64,000 nt of DNA from Chloroflexota bacterium (GTDB taxonomy: Bacteria; Chloroflexota; Anaerolineae; Anaerolineales; Anaerolineaceae): positions 17,498-81,497 of the forward strand of contig JAAYZW010000016.1 in assembly GCA_012514645.1 (NCBI GenBank). The letters are read 5' to 3'. A program made the position numbers and the translations under genes. Shown in pieces: positions 27,451 through 35,914 of this stretch (position 1 is the first letter of the stretch; each line of letters begins with the position of its first letter). The notes below the pieces were generated by a model. The model saw nothing but the letters and a program-made list of their open reading frames with translations. It made no database searches and was not told the DNA's origin.

Positions 27451-27553
27451 TCTGAAGGACGCTACAACTTTATAACTCACAGCCACTGACTGGGGTATCA
27501 TAGGTTTTGCCGGGAAAGCCGGTTTTATTGATCTGTCAGGAAAGCGAGCAGCT

Positions 27554-28897
27554 ATGAGCCTCTTCAACGGAAAACGATTGGACGACCATACTTTTAAACT
27601 TGATATCGAACGGATGCGTATGGGCTGGTACGCGGACAAATATTTCGTCAACATCGCTACGATGCTTCAAAATCTGTCCGAGCAAGGCTATCTCTACCAG
27701 GGGCAGCAGCCACTTTTGCCTGGAGGCATTTCAGCAGATAACATTGCCACCGGTGATATTGAAGTGGAAATGCAGTGGTTCACGCGAAGACCTGGTAAAA
27801 CCGTGGTTGTTGGAGTGGATAAAGCATTGACAATGCTACAACACGCTACCGGCTACTTCAAGGATGGCAAATTCGTTAACACTGCCCAGGATTTAGAGGT
27901 TTGGGCTGTCCAGGACGGCGACGTTGTTAACTATGACGGTGATATCCACAAGGTTCAGCCAGTGATGCGCGTTCGCGGTCGCTATCGTGATTTTGCCGTG
28001 CTCGAGACCTCAACCTTGGGCATTCTCGCCCGTGCCAGCCGCATTGCGACCAACGTTTACAACACCCAAATTGCAGCCAACGGGAAACCACTGATGTTTT
28101 TTCCCGCTCGTTTCGACGTGCACGAAGTCCAGGCAGCCGATGGGTATGCTTACCTGATCGCCGTACAGCGCTACAATCTCGATTATGCTGAAGACACCGA
28201 CACCTATGTTTCCACGGACGCACAGGGCGACTGGTGGGGTGGGTTTGGCGGAGGCACAATCTCGCATTCCGGTATCGCCAGTTTTCTCGGCGACACGGCA
28301 GAAGCCACCCTGGCATTTTCGCGGGTATTGCCCATGAATATCCCTCGCATCGCGCTGGTGGATTTCACCAACAACAGCATTGGCGTGTCGCTGCAGGTTT
28401 GCCAGGCAATGTTCGAAAAGTATTACGAACTGATTCTGCAAGGCGACCATGAGGAAGCCGGGCGATACATTTTGTATGGCGTGCGTTTGGACACTTCCTC
28501 AAGCCTGCGGGATGAAGCTGTGCAACCGCTCGGTGATCCGGTTTTGGACCTGGGTGTGAACCCTCGCCTGGTATTCAAGACCCGCCAGGCGCTTGATTCA
28601 GCCTATCTTGATTGGGATTTACCCGACGAAGCACTGAAAGCCGCCAAACAGTATTGTGAAAATGTAAAGATTGTGGTTTCAGGCGGCTTTAATGTAGAAA
28701 AAATCACGAAATTCGAGACTCTGCACGTACCGGTCGATATTTATGCTGTCGGGTCATCTCTTTTCAGCAACTATGGACCCACGAACACCGACTTCACCGC
28801 CGACGTGGTGCGGGTTAAAGTGCACGGCGAATGGATCGACATGGCTAAGGTGGGTCGCCGCGCGGTTGATAACCCTGACCTGGTGAGGGTTTGGTAA
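27554..28897 (+). CDS. Nicotinate phosphoribosyltransferase-family protein
   Basis: The 447-residue protein resembles the NAPRTase family. The N-terminal part has 'DIERMRMGWYADKYFVNIATML', the barrel contains 'SIGVSLQVCQAMFEKYYE' and 'GVRLDTSSSLRDEAV', and 'VSGGFNVEKITKFE' and 'YAVGSSLFSN' form the phosphate-binding loops. The end 'IDMAKVGRRAVDNPDLVRVW' is usual. It would make nicotinate mononucleotide from nicotinate and PRPP for NAD salvage. It is shorter and more divergent than PncB of enterobacteria, so I give no gene symbol. The region before it contains a possible TTTGATC.. leader but no clear promoter. Confidence 0.85.
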   Translation: MSLFNGKRLDDHTFKLDIERMRMGWYADKYFVNIATMLQNLSEQGYLYQGQQPLLPGGISADNIATGDIEVEMQWFTRRPGKTVVVGVDKALTMLQHATGYFKDGKFVNTAQDLEVWAVQDGDVVNYDGDIHKVQPVMRVRGRYRDFAVLETSTLGILARASRIATNVYNTQIAANGKPLMFFPARFDVHEVQAADGYAYLIAVQRYNLDYAEDTDTYVSTDAQGDWWGGFGGGTISHSGIASFLGDTAEATLAFSRVLPMNIPRIALVDFTNNSIGVSLQVCQAMFEKYYELILQGDHEEAGRYILYGVRLDTSSSLRDEAVQPLGDPVLDLGVNPRLVFKTRQALDSAYLDWDLPDEALKAAKQYCENVKIVVSGGFNVEKITKFETLHVPVDIYAVGSSLFSNYGPTNTDFTADVVRVKVHGEWIDMAKVGRRAVDNPDLVRVW

Positions 28898-28911
28898 ATT
28901 AGCTAATCAGA

Positions 28912-29118
28912 TCACGGTCGAATACAAGCCAAACCTTCAGCAGGTCAGCCCGCGAGTTGACCGACACCAAAAGACGCTACTTCGATGTCTGTCAGCATGC
29001 TCTCGCGGACCAATCTGTGTGAATTCAGCTTGTGATTACAGAGCACAATTACAGCATTGCGACCCTGCATCCTGGCGATAAGCCCGTTAGCCGGGCTTTC
29101 ATCATTGTGAAAGATCAC
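28912..29118 (-). pseudogene. Decayed DsrE/F-like (COG1416 type) gene
   Basis: Translation of the reverse strand gives 'VIFHNDESPANGLIARMQG', then 'VIVLCNHKLNSH', 'SFGVGQLAG', an in-frame TGA, and 'PAEGLACIRP' with a final stop. The start ('VIFH.DE'), the Cys-Asn-...-L motif and the C-terminal 'GVGxL...EGxAxIRP' match small DsrE/F-like proteins. The middle is too short by about 40 residues and the stop interrupts the last motif. It lies directly after an intact DsrE-like gene, so it may be the remnant of a second family member. It is absent from the ORF track. Confidence 0.6.
29081..29097 (+). terminator. Possible terminator of the NAPRTase-like gene
   Basis: AGCCCG-GTTA-style hairpin (AAGCCCG/CGGGCTT) followed by TTC. 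It overlaps the DsrE/F relic, lies about 180 nt after the NAPRTase stop and has only a short T-run, so the call is weak. Confidence 0.35.
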
Positions 29119-29143
29119 GCGGCATGGTTTGATAATTCTTCTT

Positions 29144-29479
29144 TTATAAACTGACGACTTTATCCGACTCCTGTAAAGCAGCCAATATTCCGGGCATGCC
29201 GCCCACTTTGCCTACACGTACTTCATCCATCAACCCAAAATATTCCAGGCAAGTTGAACAGACCACCAGCTCCACCCCGTCTTCTTCCAACAATTTTAGC
29301 CAATTGACAACCAAAGAGCCCTCACAGACCAATTTGACGCCATCAGCGTAAAAAAGAATTTTGCTGGGCTTGTCTTCCGACTGGGCGAGCAAACTCAGAT
29401 ATTTTACAACCAGGGTCTGCTGCAACCCTTCCGGGGCTTCCCCCAATCCATTTCGCGTGAAAAGTAAAACGGTTTTCAT
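29144..29479 (-). CDS. DsrE-like protein (YedF C-terminal domain type)
   Basis: I start at ATG 29479 ('MKTVLLFTRNGLGEAPEGLQQ', 111 residues), which follows AGGAGGAAT and lies 7 nt after the pheT stop. The earlier start in the ORF track overlaps pheT. The fold is DsrE-like with 'KILFYADGVKLVCEGS' and 'VELVVCSTCLEYFGL'; the two cysteines are in the position seen in YedF C-terminal domains, which are associated with sulfur and selenium metabolism. The N-terminal SirA/TusA domain is missing. It is the third gene of the pheS-pheT operon by spacing. Confidence 0.85.
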   Translation of the reverse strand: MKTVLLFTRNGLGEAPEGLQQTLVVKYLSLLAQSEDKPSKILFYADGVKLVCEGSLVVNWLKLLEEDGVELVVCSTCLEYFGLMDEVRVGKVGGMPGILAALQESDKVVSL

Positions 29480-29486
29480 ATTCCTC

Positions 29487-32024
29487 CTATGAGTCCCGTA
29501 GGACTGCTCCAATTTCATATGCCAGTGTCTTGACGATCTTTTTGCGGATCGCAGCTGCGTCGGCGACACTCAGTGTGCGGTCAAATGCCTGATACGTCAG
29601 TTGATAAGCAAGACTCTTTTTGCCTGTGCCAATCTTTTCACTGCGAAAGAGGTCAAACAAAGCGACACCCTGCAGTAGTTTCCCACCAGCCCTCCAGATC
29701 AACGCTTCCACCCGGCTGGCAGGCACATCCTCATCCACGATCAGGGCAATGTCTTCCACCATTGCTGGAAAATTTGAGAGCGGCTTACTCTTGAAGCCTA
29801 CCTCCACCAGGGGCATGAGCTGGTCAAGGTAGAGTTCTGCCACCAAAACCGGACCATCCTCGAAGTCATAATTTTGCCGGACCAGTGGATGTACCTCACC
29901 CATGACACCAATGACCACATCATTGACCAGCATGCGCGCAGATTTGCCCGGGTGGAAAGTTATGTGGTTTCCGGCAGCTTCGAAAAGCACACCTTCAAGG
30001 TGCAGTCCGGCGAATAATTCTACCAATACACCTTTCAGGTCAAAGAATCCGTAATCAGCAGTGGTCTCACCTGACCATCCTGTCTGTCGCTTTTGACCCC
30101 AAAGACCTACGGTTAGGCGCTGCGGTTCTTCAGGGAGCAGGCTGCCCTTCACCGGTAAAAATACCGGTCCGATTTCGAAAAATGCCATCCCTGCAGCGTG
30201 GCGGCTGTTGCGCTCGATCAATTCCAGCATGGTTGCGAGACCACTGCGACGCATGACAGTCCGCTCTGGCGAAATCGGGTTGGCTATGCGCACATAATCC
30301 TGCTCAATCGCTTGCCCTCCTGGTAACAAACGGGCTTCCCTTTGAATAGAGGTCATGCGATATGCCAGGGTGTCTTGCAGCCCGATTGAAACCAGCAACT
30401 CCCGAAGTCTCTCTTCAAAAGCCACGCTCTGGTCTCCAGCCTGCGGAGGCAGCTCACCTACCAGGCGTTCAACCGGGATCTTGTCATAACCATGAATCCG
30501 GCTGATTTCCTCGATCAGATTAGATTTCCCAACCAAACCCGTTTCGATATCAGTACGGTTGGGCGGTGTGCTCGCGCTCAGAACGCCCTCTTCAAGCGTA
30601 CAGGTGAAACCGAGTCGTTCAAGGATCGCTCTTGCCTCATCCAAGGGGATAGTCAGCCCCAACAGGCGTTCAATATCTCCGTCGGTTAGCGTGTTTTTGG
30701 TGTCTTCGTGTGGTAGTGGATATTGATCAAGCACACCTGCGACCACATCCCCGCCAGCCCAATCGTGCATTCGCTGAAGGCACAAACTCAAAGCCTGTTC
30801 GGCAAGGGCGGGATGCACATCACGACTGAAGCGATAGGATGCTTCACTGTTCAGTCGGTAGCGCGCGCTGGTCTTGCGAATGTTGATGAAGTTCCAGCTG
30901 GCTGCTTCGAGCAGGACGCTGGTGGTTTGAGCACTGATGCCCGATTCCTCGCCGCCCATGACACCAGCCAAGCTGAGCGGTCCGGCTGAATCGCTGACCA
31001 ATTCAGTTTCTTTGGTCAGGGTCAGTTCGTGACCATCCAGGGTGGTCAGGGTTTCTCCGTCTTCCGCCCTGCGGGTGATAATGGTCGGCTTACCGCCAGC
31101 CCGGGCTGTTAGCAGGTCATAATCAAAAGCATGCAAAGGTTGTCCGGTTTCGAGCATAGTGTAGTTGGTGGCGTCGACCAGCGCATCGATCGGACGCATG
31201 CCCGCCAACGCAAGTCTTCTCCGCACCCAGTAGGGGCTTTGCACAGCCGACACACCTGCCACCATCCCGAGCATAAAACGCGGGTTGAGCTCTGGCTCAC
31301 GAATCTCGAGGGAGACTTTGTCTTCAATCTCTCCTCCTGGTTGGATGTTTAATCCAGTCGGCAGTTTGAGCGGGCGCCGTAAAGCCGCTGAGAGCTCCAG
31401 CGCGATTCCCAAGACCGAAGCGTCCCGCGCCATATTGGGCAGAATGGCAACTTCAAAAATAGCATCGCCCATGTAATCAGCCAGCGCCATGCCCACAGGT
31501 GCATCGTCATCCAGAAAGATCACACCTTCGTGCTCTTCCGAAATGCCCAGTTCTTTTTCAGAGGCAATCATCGAGCTGGATTCAATCCCTCTGATCGTGG
31601 CTTTCTTCAGTTTAGTCAAAACCTGACCGGGCTGGTGCCCGTCATAAAGCTGGGCACCTTCGCGAGCATAGGCAACTTTAATTGGTTTTTCAAGGCGACC
31701 CTGCCCAACAAAAGGGAACAGGTTTGGCGCGCCGGTCAAAGCCGTGACTTCTTTTCCACTGCCGTCGTTGAGCTGGCAGAGTGTCAGCTTGTCAGCGTTA
31801 GGGTGCTGCCTGACTTCCACAACCTCTGCGACCACGAACTTATCCTTTGCCCAGGAGAGCCCGGAATACTTGTTTTGCAAGCGCGTGCCCTCGGGTTTTT
31901 CCAAACCGACCAGGGTGATCTCTTCAACCTCCAGACCGATCATTGTCAGGGTCTGCCCAATCTCTTCCAGGCTCAAATCTTGCAGGTCAACGTAGTCTTG
32001 AATCCAACTTAAAGGTGCTTTCAT
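29487..32024 (-). CDS. pheT: Phenylalanine--tRNA ligase beta subunit
   Basis: The 845-residue protein has the N-terminal 'MKAPLSWIQDYVDL' and the EMAP-like tRNA-binding domain ('FVVAEVVEVRQHPNADKLTLCQL'). The B3/B4 editing region follows ('GMRPIDALVDATNYTMLETGQPLHAFDYD'), then the B5 domain ('RTDIETGLVGKSNLIEEISRIHGYDKIP'), the catalytic-like core and the C-terminal FDX-ACB domain ('FPAMVEDIALIVDEDVPASRVEALI'). It works as an (alpha-beta)2 enzyme with PheS. The gap to pheS is 14 nt and the ATG follows GGAGAGAAAAT. Confidence 0.97.
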   Translation of the reverse strand: MKAPLSWIQDYVDLQDLSLEEIGQTLTMIGLEVEEITLVGLEKPEGTRLQNKYSGLSWAKDKFVVAEVVEVRQHPNADKLTLCQLNDGSGKEVTALTGAPNLFPFVGQGRLEKPIKVAYAREGAQLYDGHQPGQVLTKLKKATIRGIESSSMIASEKELGISEEHEGVIFLDDDAPVGMALADYMGDAIFEVAILPNMARDASVLGIALELSAALRRPLKLPTGLNIQPGGEIEDKVSLEIREPELNPRFMLGMVAGVSAVQSPYWVRRRLALAGMRPIDALVDATNYTMLETGQPLHAFDYDLLTARAGGKPTIITRRAEDGETLTTLDGHELTLTKETELVSDSAGPLSLAGVMGGEESGISAQTTSVLLEAASWNFINIRKTSARYRLNSEASYRFSRDVHPALAEQALSLCLQRMHDWAGGDVVAGVLDQYPLPHEDTKNTLTDGDIERLLGLTIPLDEARAILERLGFTCTLEEGVLSASTPPNRTDIETGLVGKSNLIEEISRIHGYDKIPVERLVGELPPQAGDQSVAFEERLRELLVSIGLQDTLAYRMTSIQREARLLPGGQAIEQDYVRIANPISPERTVMRRSGLATMLELIERNSRHAAGMAFFEIGPVFLPVKGSLLPEEPQRLTVGLWGQKRQTGWSGETTADYGFFDLKGVLVELFAGLHLEGVLFEAAGNHITFHPGKSARMLVNDVVIGVMGEVHPLVRQNYDFEDGPVLVAELYLDQLMPLVEVGFKSKPLSNFPAMVEDIALIVDEDVPASRVEALIWRAGGKLLQGVALFDLFRSEKIGTGKKSLAYQLTYQAFDRTLSVADAAAIRKKIVKTLAYEIGAVLRDS

Positions 32025-32038
32025 ATTTTCTCTCCTGT

Positions 32039-33073
32039 TTAGAATTGTTCCAGGAACCGAATATCGTTATTACGCAAATAACGAATGTCATCGATGTGAT
32101 AACGCAGCAAGGTGGTGCGGTCGATTCCGACGCCAGCAGCAAAGCCGCTGTAGATTTCGGGGTCATAGCCGCCATATTCGAGCACACGCGGGTGCACCAT
32201 ACCACAGCCGCCCAACTCAATCCAGCCTGTGCCATGGCAAACGCCGCAGCCCGACCCACCGCAGAAAATGCAAGCCATATCAAGCTCGGCGCTCGGCTCG
32301 GTGAAGGGGAAGTGCGATGGGCGCAGACGGGTGTAAGCGCTGGCACCAAACATACGCTTGGTAAAATCGTCCAGCGTGCCCTTCATGTGCGCAAAAGTGA
32401 CACCTTTATCGACCACCAGCAGCTCAAACTGCATAAACTCAATTTCGTGACTTTGATCTTGTTGTTCATAGCGCATGCAAGCGCCTGGCAAGATCACCCG
32501 CACCGGGTTGGGATAATACTCACGCATCGATCGAATCTGCCCCGGCGATGTATGCGTTCGCAAAACCACGCCCTCGTCTTCGGTATAGAAGGTGTCCCAC
32601 ATATCCCTGGCAGGATGATAAGGCGGGATGTTGAGATAGGTGAAGTTCATGTCGTCCGTCTCAACCTCCGGCGAACTGTAGACCTGGAAGCCCATATCAC
32701 CGAAGATTCGGAAGACCTCGCGCATGGTCAGGTTGATGGGATGCAGTCTGCCGCGTCTCGGCAGAAAACCAGGCAGGGTCACATCCAGCTTTTCGCTCGC
32801 CATACTGCTGAGCAAAGCTTCATGCTTGATGACCTCTTCTTTTTCGGCAAGGGCTGCTTCGAGGGCAACTTTGACGGCGTTGACTGCTCGCCCGATCAGC
32901 GGACGTTCTTCCTTGGAAAAAGTGCCCATCTTACCATAAGTGGTCATGACCAACGATGTCTTGCCAAGGTGGGTTTGTTTCCAGGTATCCAGCGCTTGCG
33001 GGTCGGCGACTCTCTCCAGGCTTGCCAGACCAGCTTGTTGTTCTTCTTGTAATTGGGTTTCGATTTCGTTCAT
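32039..33073 (-). CDS. pheS: Phenylalanine--tRNA ligase alpha subunit
   Basis: The 344-residue catalytic subunit carries class II motifs: motif 1 region 'HPINLTMREVFRIFGDMGF', motif 2 'ACMRYEQQDQSHEIEFMQFE', and motif 3 'AAGVGIDRTTLLRY'. It also has 'RTHTSPGQIR' and the Cys-rich insert 'CIFCGGSGCGVCHGTGW', which could bind zinc. I start at ATG 33073, after GAGGTGAAT. The 32 extra residues in the ORF track are a read-through of the T-box leader. Expression is predicted to depend on uncharged tRNA-Phe. Confidence 0.97.
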   Translation of the reverse strand: MNEIETQLQEEQQAGLASLERVADPQALDTWKQTHLGKTSLVMTTYGKMGTFSKEERPLIGRAVNAVKVALEAALAEKEEVIKHEALLSSMASEKLDVTLPGFLPRRGRLHPINLTMREVFRIFGDMGFQVYSSPEVETDDMNFTYLNIPPYHPARDMWDTFYTEDEGVVLRTHTSPGQIRSMREYYPNPVRVILPGACMRYEQQDQSHEIEFMQFELLVVDKGVTFAHMKGTLDDFTKRMFGASAYTRLRPSHFPFTEPSAELDMACIFCGGSGCGVCHGTGWIELGGCGMVHPRVLEYGGYDPEIYSGFAAGVGIDRTTLLRYHIDDIRYLRNNDIRFLEQF

Positions 33074-33094
33074 ATTCACCTCAAATTTTTGGCG

Positions 33095-33337
33095 GCAGGC
33101 ACAAAAAAACCCGCCCAATAAAGGGACGGGGTAAACCGCGGTACCACCCTTTTTGCTCATGCGAGCCACTCAGGATGCCTTGTAACGGAGGCTGCCGGCG
33201 CGAACTAATAGTTTCTACGCGTTCACTCGCGCGACTCCTGGGCGAACTTCGTTCACTGCTCGGTCGATCTCGCTTTCAGCCTGGGCGAAACCTCTCTGCG
33301 ACGGCTTTGTGAATTACTCTTCCCAATCTCAGTCGAT
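33095..33337 (-). ncRNA. T-box riboswitch of the pheST operon
   Basis: The reverse strand has the T-box core AGGGTGGTACCGCGG (near 33128-33143). The 5' part shows GGAAGAGTA and an AGAGAGG/GAAAGCGAG region typical of stem I. 'GAAGTTCGCCC' just 5' of 'AGGAGTCG' puts a TTC (Phe) triplet at 33244-33246 where the specifier is expected. A terminator hairpin CCCG(T)CCC/GGGCGGG with a following T7 lies at about 33103-33126. It would block transcription when tRNA-Phe is charged. Confidence 0.92.
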
Positions 33338-33343
33338 GGGGCA

Positions 33344-33371
33344 ATTATAAGTTTTCCTTTTCGAAAGTCAA
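33344..33371 (-). promoter_or_regulatory. Promoter of the pheST operon
   Basis: On the reverse strand TTGACT (33366-33371), a 16-nt spacer and TATAAT (33344-33349) stand just upstream of the T-box leader. Transcription would begin near 33337, giving a leader of about 260 nt. The stretch from here to the tpiA terminator (33372-33580) shows no gene I can support. Confidence 0.8.
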
Positions 33372-33580
33372 GTGCTGGCGGTCGCCGCCTGGGCGGTGTC
33401 CACCGATGCCTTAAAAGGTTTTCGCTAAAATGCTTATACAAAATGGGCTTCACTGGCAGCCTTTGACCCAAACGAGACTGATTTTATCCTTTGACGTTCA
33501 GATATTTGCTGACTGCCTTGCTGCTCCCCGGCTTTCCAATCACACTCGCAAGAGGTGGCTATACAGAAGCCATCACAGCC

Positions 33581-33609
33581 AAAAAACACCGCCGGATATT
33601 GGCGGTGTT
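33581..33609 (-). terminator. Terminator after tpiA
   Basis: AACACCGCC / GGCGGTGTT with a 7-nt loop is followed on the reverse strand by six T residues. It starts 17 nt after the tpiA stop and closes the glycolysis cluster. The forward direction also has TCTTTTTC, so it may work both ways. Confidence 0.85.
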
Positions 33610-33626
33610 TCTTTTTCTCAATATGA

Positions 33627-34385
33627 CTACACGCCTTGGGTAATTCCCACAAAATCATCCGCTTTCAAGCTGGCACCGCCGATCAAACCACCGTCAATAT
33701 CTGACTGACCAAACAACTCGGCAGCATTGCTCGGTTTGACGGATCCACCATAGAGAATGCGCATGCCATCACCAACCTCCGCGCCAAACATCTCGCGCAA
33801 GATCGGGCGCACAACGTTCTTGTGGATATCGTTTGCCTGGTCTGGTGTAGCGGTTCTACCGGTTCCAATTGCCCAGACGGGTTCGTAAGCCACCACGATC
33901 CTGGATGCTTCCTCGCTGCTGAGCCCTTTTAGCCCTTCGCGCACCATGCGTCCGACAACTTCGTCGGTTTGACCGGCTTCGTTTTCTTCAAGGGTTTCGC
34001 CAACGCAAACAATGGGCTGCAAACCTACTGCCAGGGCGGCTGCGACTTTTTTATTAACCGTCTCATCGTTTTCGCCAAACATCGCCCGACGTTCAGAGTG
34101 ACCGATGATGACATAGTCGCATAAATCTTTCAACATTGGGGCTGAAATTTCGCCGGTGTAAGCGCCTGAGGTCTCCCAGTGCAAATTCTGCGCGCCAACC
34201 TTGATGTTAGTGCCTTCGAGTTTTTCTTTAGCCACCGGGAGATCGATATAAGGAGTACATACGACCAAATCTATATTGTTATACTCCTGCAATCTTGGAA
34301 TCAACGCGTCGATAAGCTCCGCTGCTTCTTCGATGGTTTTGTTCATCTTCCAGTTACCAGCAACCATGGGTCTACGGGTTTTCAT
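33627..34385 (-). CDS. tpiA: Triosephosphate isomerase
   Basis: The 252-residue enzyme has 'VAGNWKMNKT' (Lys13), 'YVIIGHSERR' (His96) and 'VVAYEPVWAIGTG' (Glu168), the full catalytic set. The C-terminal phosphate loops are 'GGSVKPSNA' and 'GGLIGGASLK'. It interconverts dihydroxyacetone phosphate and glyceraldehyde 3-phosphate. It is the last gene of the cluster gap-pgk-(two lipoproteins)-tpiA, all on the reverse strand. The ATG follows GAGAGAGGAAATAATCA. Confidence 0.97.
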   Translation of the reverse strand: MKTRRPMVAGNWKMNKTIEEAAELIDALIPRLQEYNNIDLVVCTPYIDLPVAKEKLEGTNIKVGAQNLHWETSGAYTGEISAPMLKDLCDYVIIGHSERRAMFGENDETVNKKVAAALAVGLQPIVCVGETLEENEAGQTDEVVGRMVREGLKGLSSEEASRIVVAYEPVWAIGTGRTATPDQANDIHKNVVRPILREMFGAEVGDGMRILYGGSVKPSNAAELFGQSDIDGGLIGGASLKADDFVGITQGV

Positions 34386-34480
34386 TGATTATTTCCTCTC
34401 TCCTGTAATGGAATGGCTAAATTCTAACACGAAGGGACGGTTTTTCGACCGTCCCTCGTAATTAACTATGGCGGAAATCT

Positions 34481-35707
34481 TTATTTCGTCCGATAGATAA
34501 TCGGGAAGAGCCACAGACCACGGTTATTTTGGGTTGAGCCCTCATTCCAAACTACCAGCGTGAAAGTGACCTTCTGACCTGCCAGTGAAGAGAGATCCAC
34601 TTCCACCGAATTCCAGTTATTATCATAGACTTCGTGCCACTGACCCAGCCCCTTGGCAGTGCCGCCTTCGGGCGTATAGTAGAGCTCAAATTTAATGTCA
34701 CAGCCTGTGCTACCGCCCTCACATTGAATCGTGGCACGGAATTTATCGCCATCTTTCACGGTGAACGCGGGGTAAATACCCTGGATGTAGCCATCGGCTT
34801 CCTGGTTCGGTCTGGTGATCAAACCGATTTCATTTTCCTTGCCGCCATTTTCTCGGATAGGGTTGCCCTTGGCGACTGCATAACCATTTCTGACATCTTT
34901 CTCGTCACCAGGGCATTTCAAGGATTGGCGCAGCCCGTTGGTCCATCTCGCGTCACAAATACTTTCAGCAAAGTTATAAATCACGCCCTGCCCGTTAATG
35001 CTTTCCATGCTGACCCAGAAGGTGCCCTTTGAATCACTGCCGGAGCCAAAAGTGACCCCATTGCTGCTCTTCAACAGCCAGTCAGAGCGGTATTTTCCAT
35101 TCACGGAAGGAGCAACCATATTGATGCTAATATCAATATTTGAGCCGGGTTGTACTTCATGCGGAATGTCGTAGACAGCATTTGCACCCAACTGATTGCC
35201 TTTGGAAAAGACGATATCAAAGCCGGAATCCCACTTACAGCTACCTGAATTTTGCAAGCGCCAGGTTTTGGTGAAACCGCTGCCAGCATTCAACCTGGTG
35301 CCATCCGGAATGCTCAGGTCAGCCACAAAGGTAAACTGCAGACAGGGTCGCGGAGTTGGCGTAGGGGGGACGCTGGTTGCCGTCGGCGGAATTGCAGTCG
35401 GCGGTACGGCTGTGTTCGCCGGAATCGTGACAGCGGCAGTTGGAACCGCGGTTCCCTGGGTAGGAATTTGATTAATATTGGTCGGGTCAGGCACAACCAC
35501 GCTTGTCTGGGTAGCCTGGGCGGTTTCCAATTGTGCCACTGCTGTGGCGTAATAATCCTGGGTTGCCTGGGCTTGCAGAGTTTGCATGGCTTGTTCGATC
35601 GGATCTCCTGGCGTAACAGGTGCCACACAGGCGCTGAAAACAAGCAACGCGACAACCAAAAGGCTGCCGAGGACAAAGACGTTTTTTTTCTTTTTATTAG
35701 TGTCCAT
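34481..35707 (-). CDS. Lipoprotein with NBR1-type Ig-like domain, longer paralogue
   Basis: I start at ATG 35707 (408 residues), which follows AGGAGTAATTGAA; the 26 residues before it in the ORF track do not fit a signal peptide. The signal ends in 'LLVFSAC' with the lipobox cysteine. A Gln/Ala-rich helix and a 'PPTAIPPTATSVPPTPTPRP' linker follow. Then comes a domain like the Ig-like domain of NBR1 ('IPDGTRLNAGSGFTKTWRLQNSGSCKW') and a C-terminal beta-rich domain (about 255-408). It is a paralogue of the next gene upstream. The role is unknown; position between pgk and tpiA is unusual. Confidence 0.82.
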   Translation of the reverse strand: MDTNKKKKNVFVLGSLLVVALLVFSACVAPVTPGDPIEQAMQTLQAQATQDYYATAVAQLETAQATQTSVVVPDPTNINQIPTQGTAVPTAAVTIPANTAVPPTAIPPTATSVPPTPTPRPCLQFTFVADLSIPDGTRLNAGSGFTKTWRLQNSGSCKWDSGFDIVFSKGNQLGANAVYDIPHEVQPGSNIDISINMVAPSVNGKYRSDWLLKSSNGVTFGSGSDSKGTFWVSMESINGQGVIYNFAESICDARWTNGLRQSLKCPGDEKDVRNGYAVAKGNPIRENGGKENEIGLITRPNQEADGYIQGIYPAFTVKDGDKFRATIQCEGGSTGCDIKFELYYTPEGGTAKGLGQWHEVYDNNWNSVEVDLSSLAGQKVTFTLVVWNEGSTQNNRGLWLFPIIYRTK

Positions 35708-35883
35708 TTCAATTACTCCTTTATCGAAGGACTTCTCGTTTAATGTAGACGGAATATCCGGTAAAAAAGTTCCAGAACCATTCAATCATCCAAGAATCTG
35801 GCTGAATGAGCGATTTTATCTCTCTGACTTTATGTGTTTCAGTTTATCTTGCTCCAATTCTTTGTATACGTGAGGTGATAAAT

Positions 35884-35910
35884 AAAAAAAACCGCCAATT
35901 CAGGCGGTTT
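35884..35910 (-). terminator. Hairpin after the shorter Ig-like lipoprotein
   Basis: AAACCGCC / GGCGGTTT with a 6-nt loop is followed on the reverse strand by about eight T residues. It begins 5 nt after the stop and would end or reduce transcription before the longer paralogue. Confidence 0.8.
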
Positions 35911-35914
35911 TCTC

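Noticed and set aside
33074-33169. N-terminal extension of pheS in the ORF track (MARMSKKGGTAVYPV...)
   Set aside because: It is translation of the T-box core and terminator; a good ribosome-binding site precedes ATG 33073, where family similarity begins.
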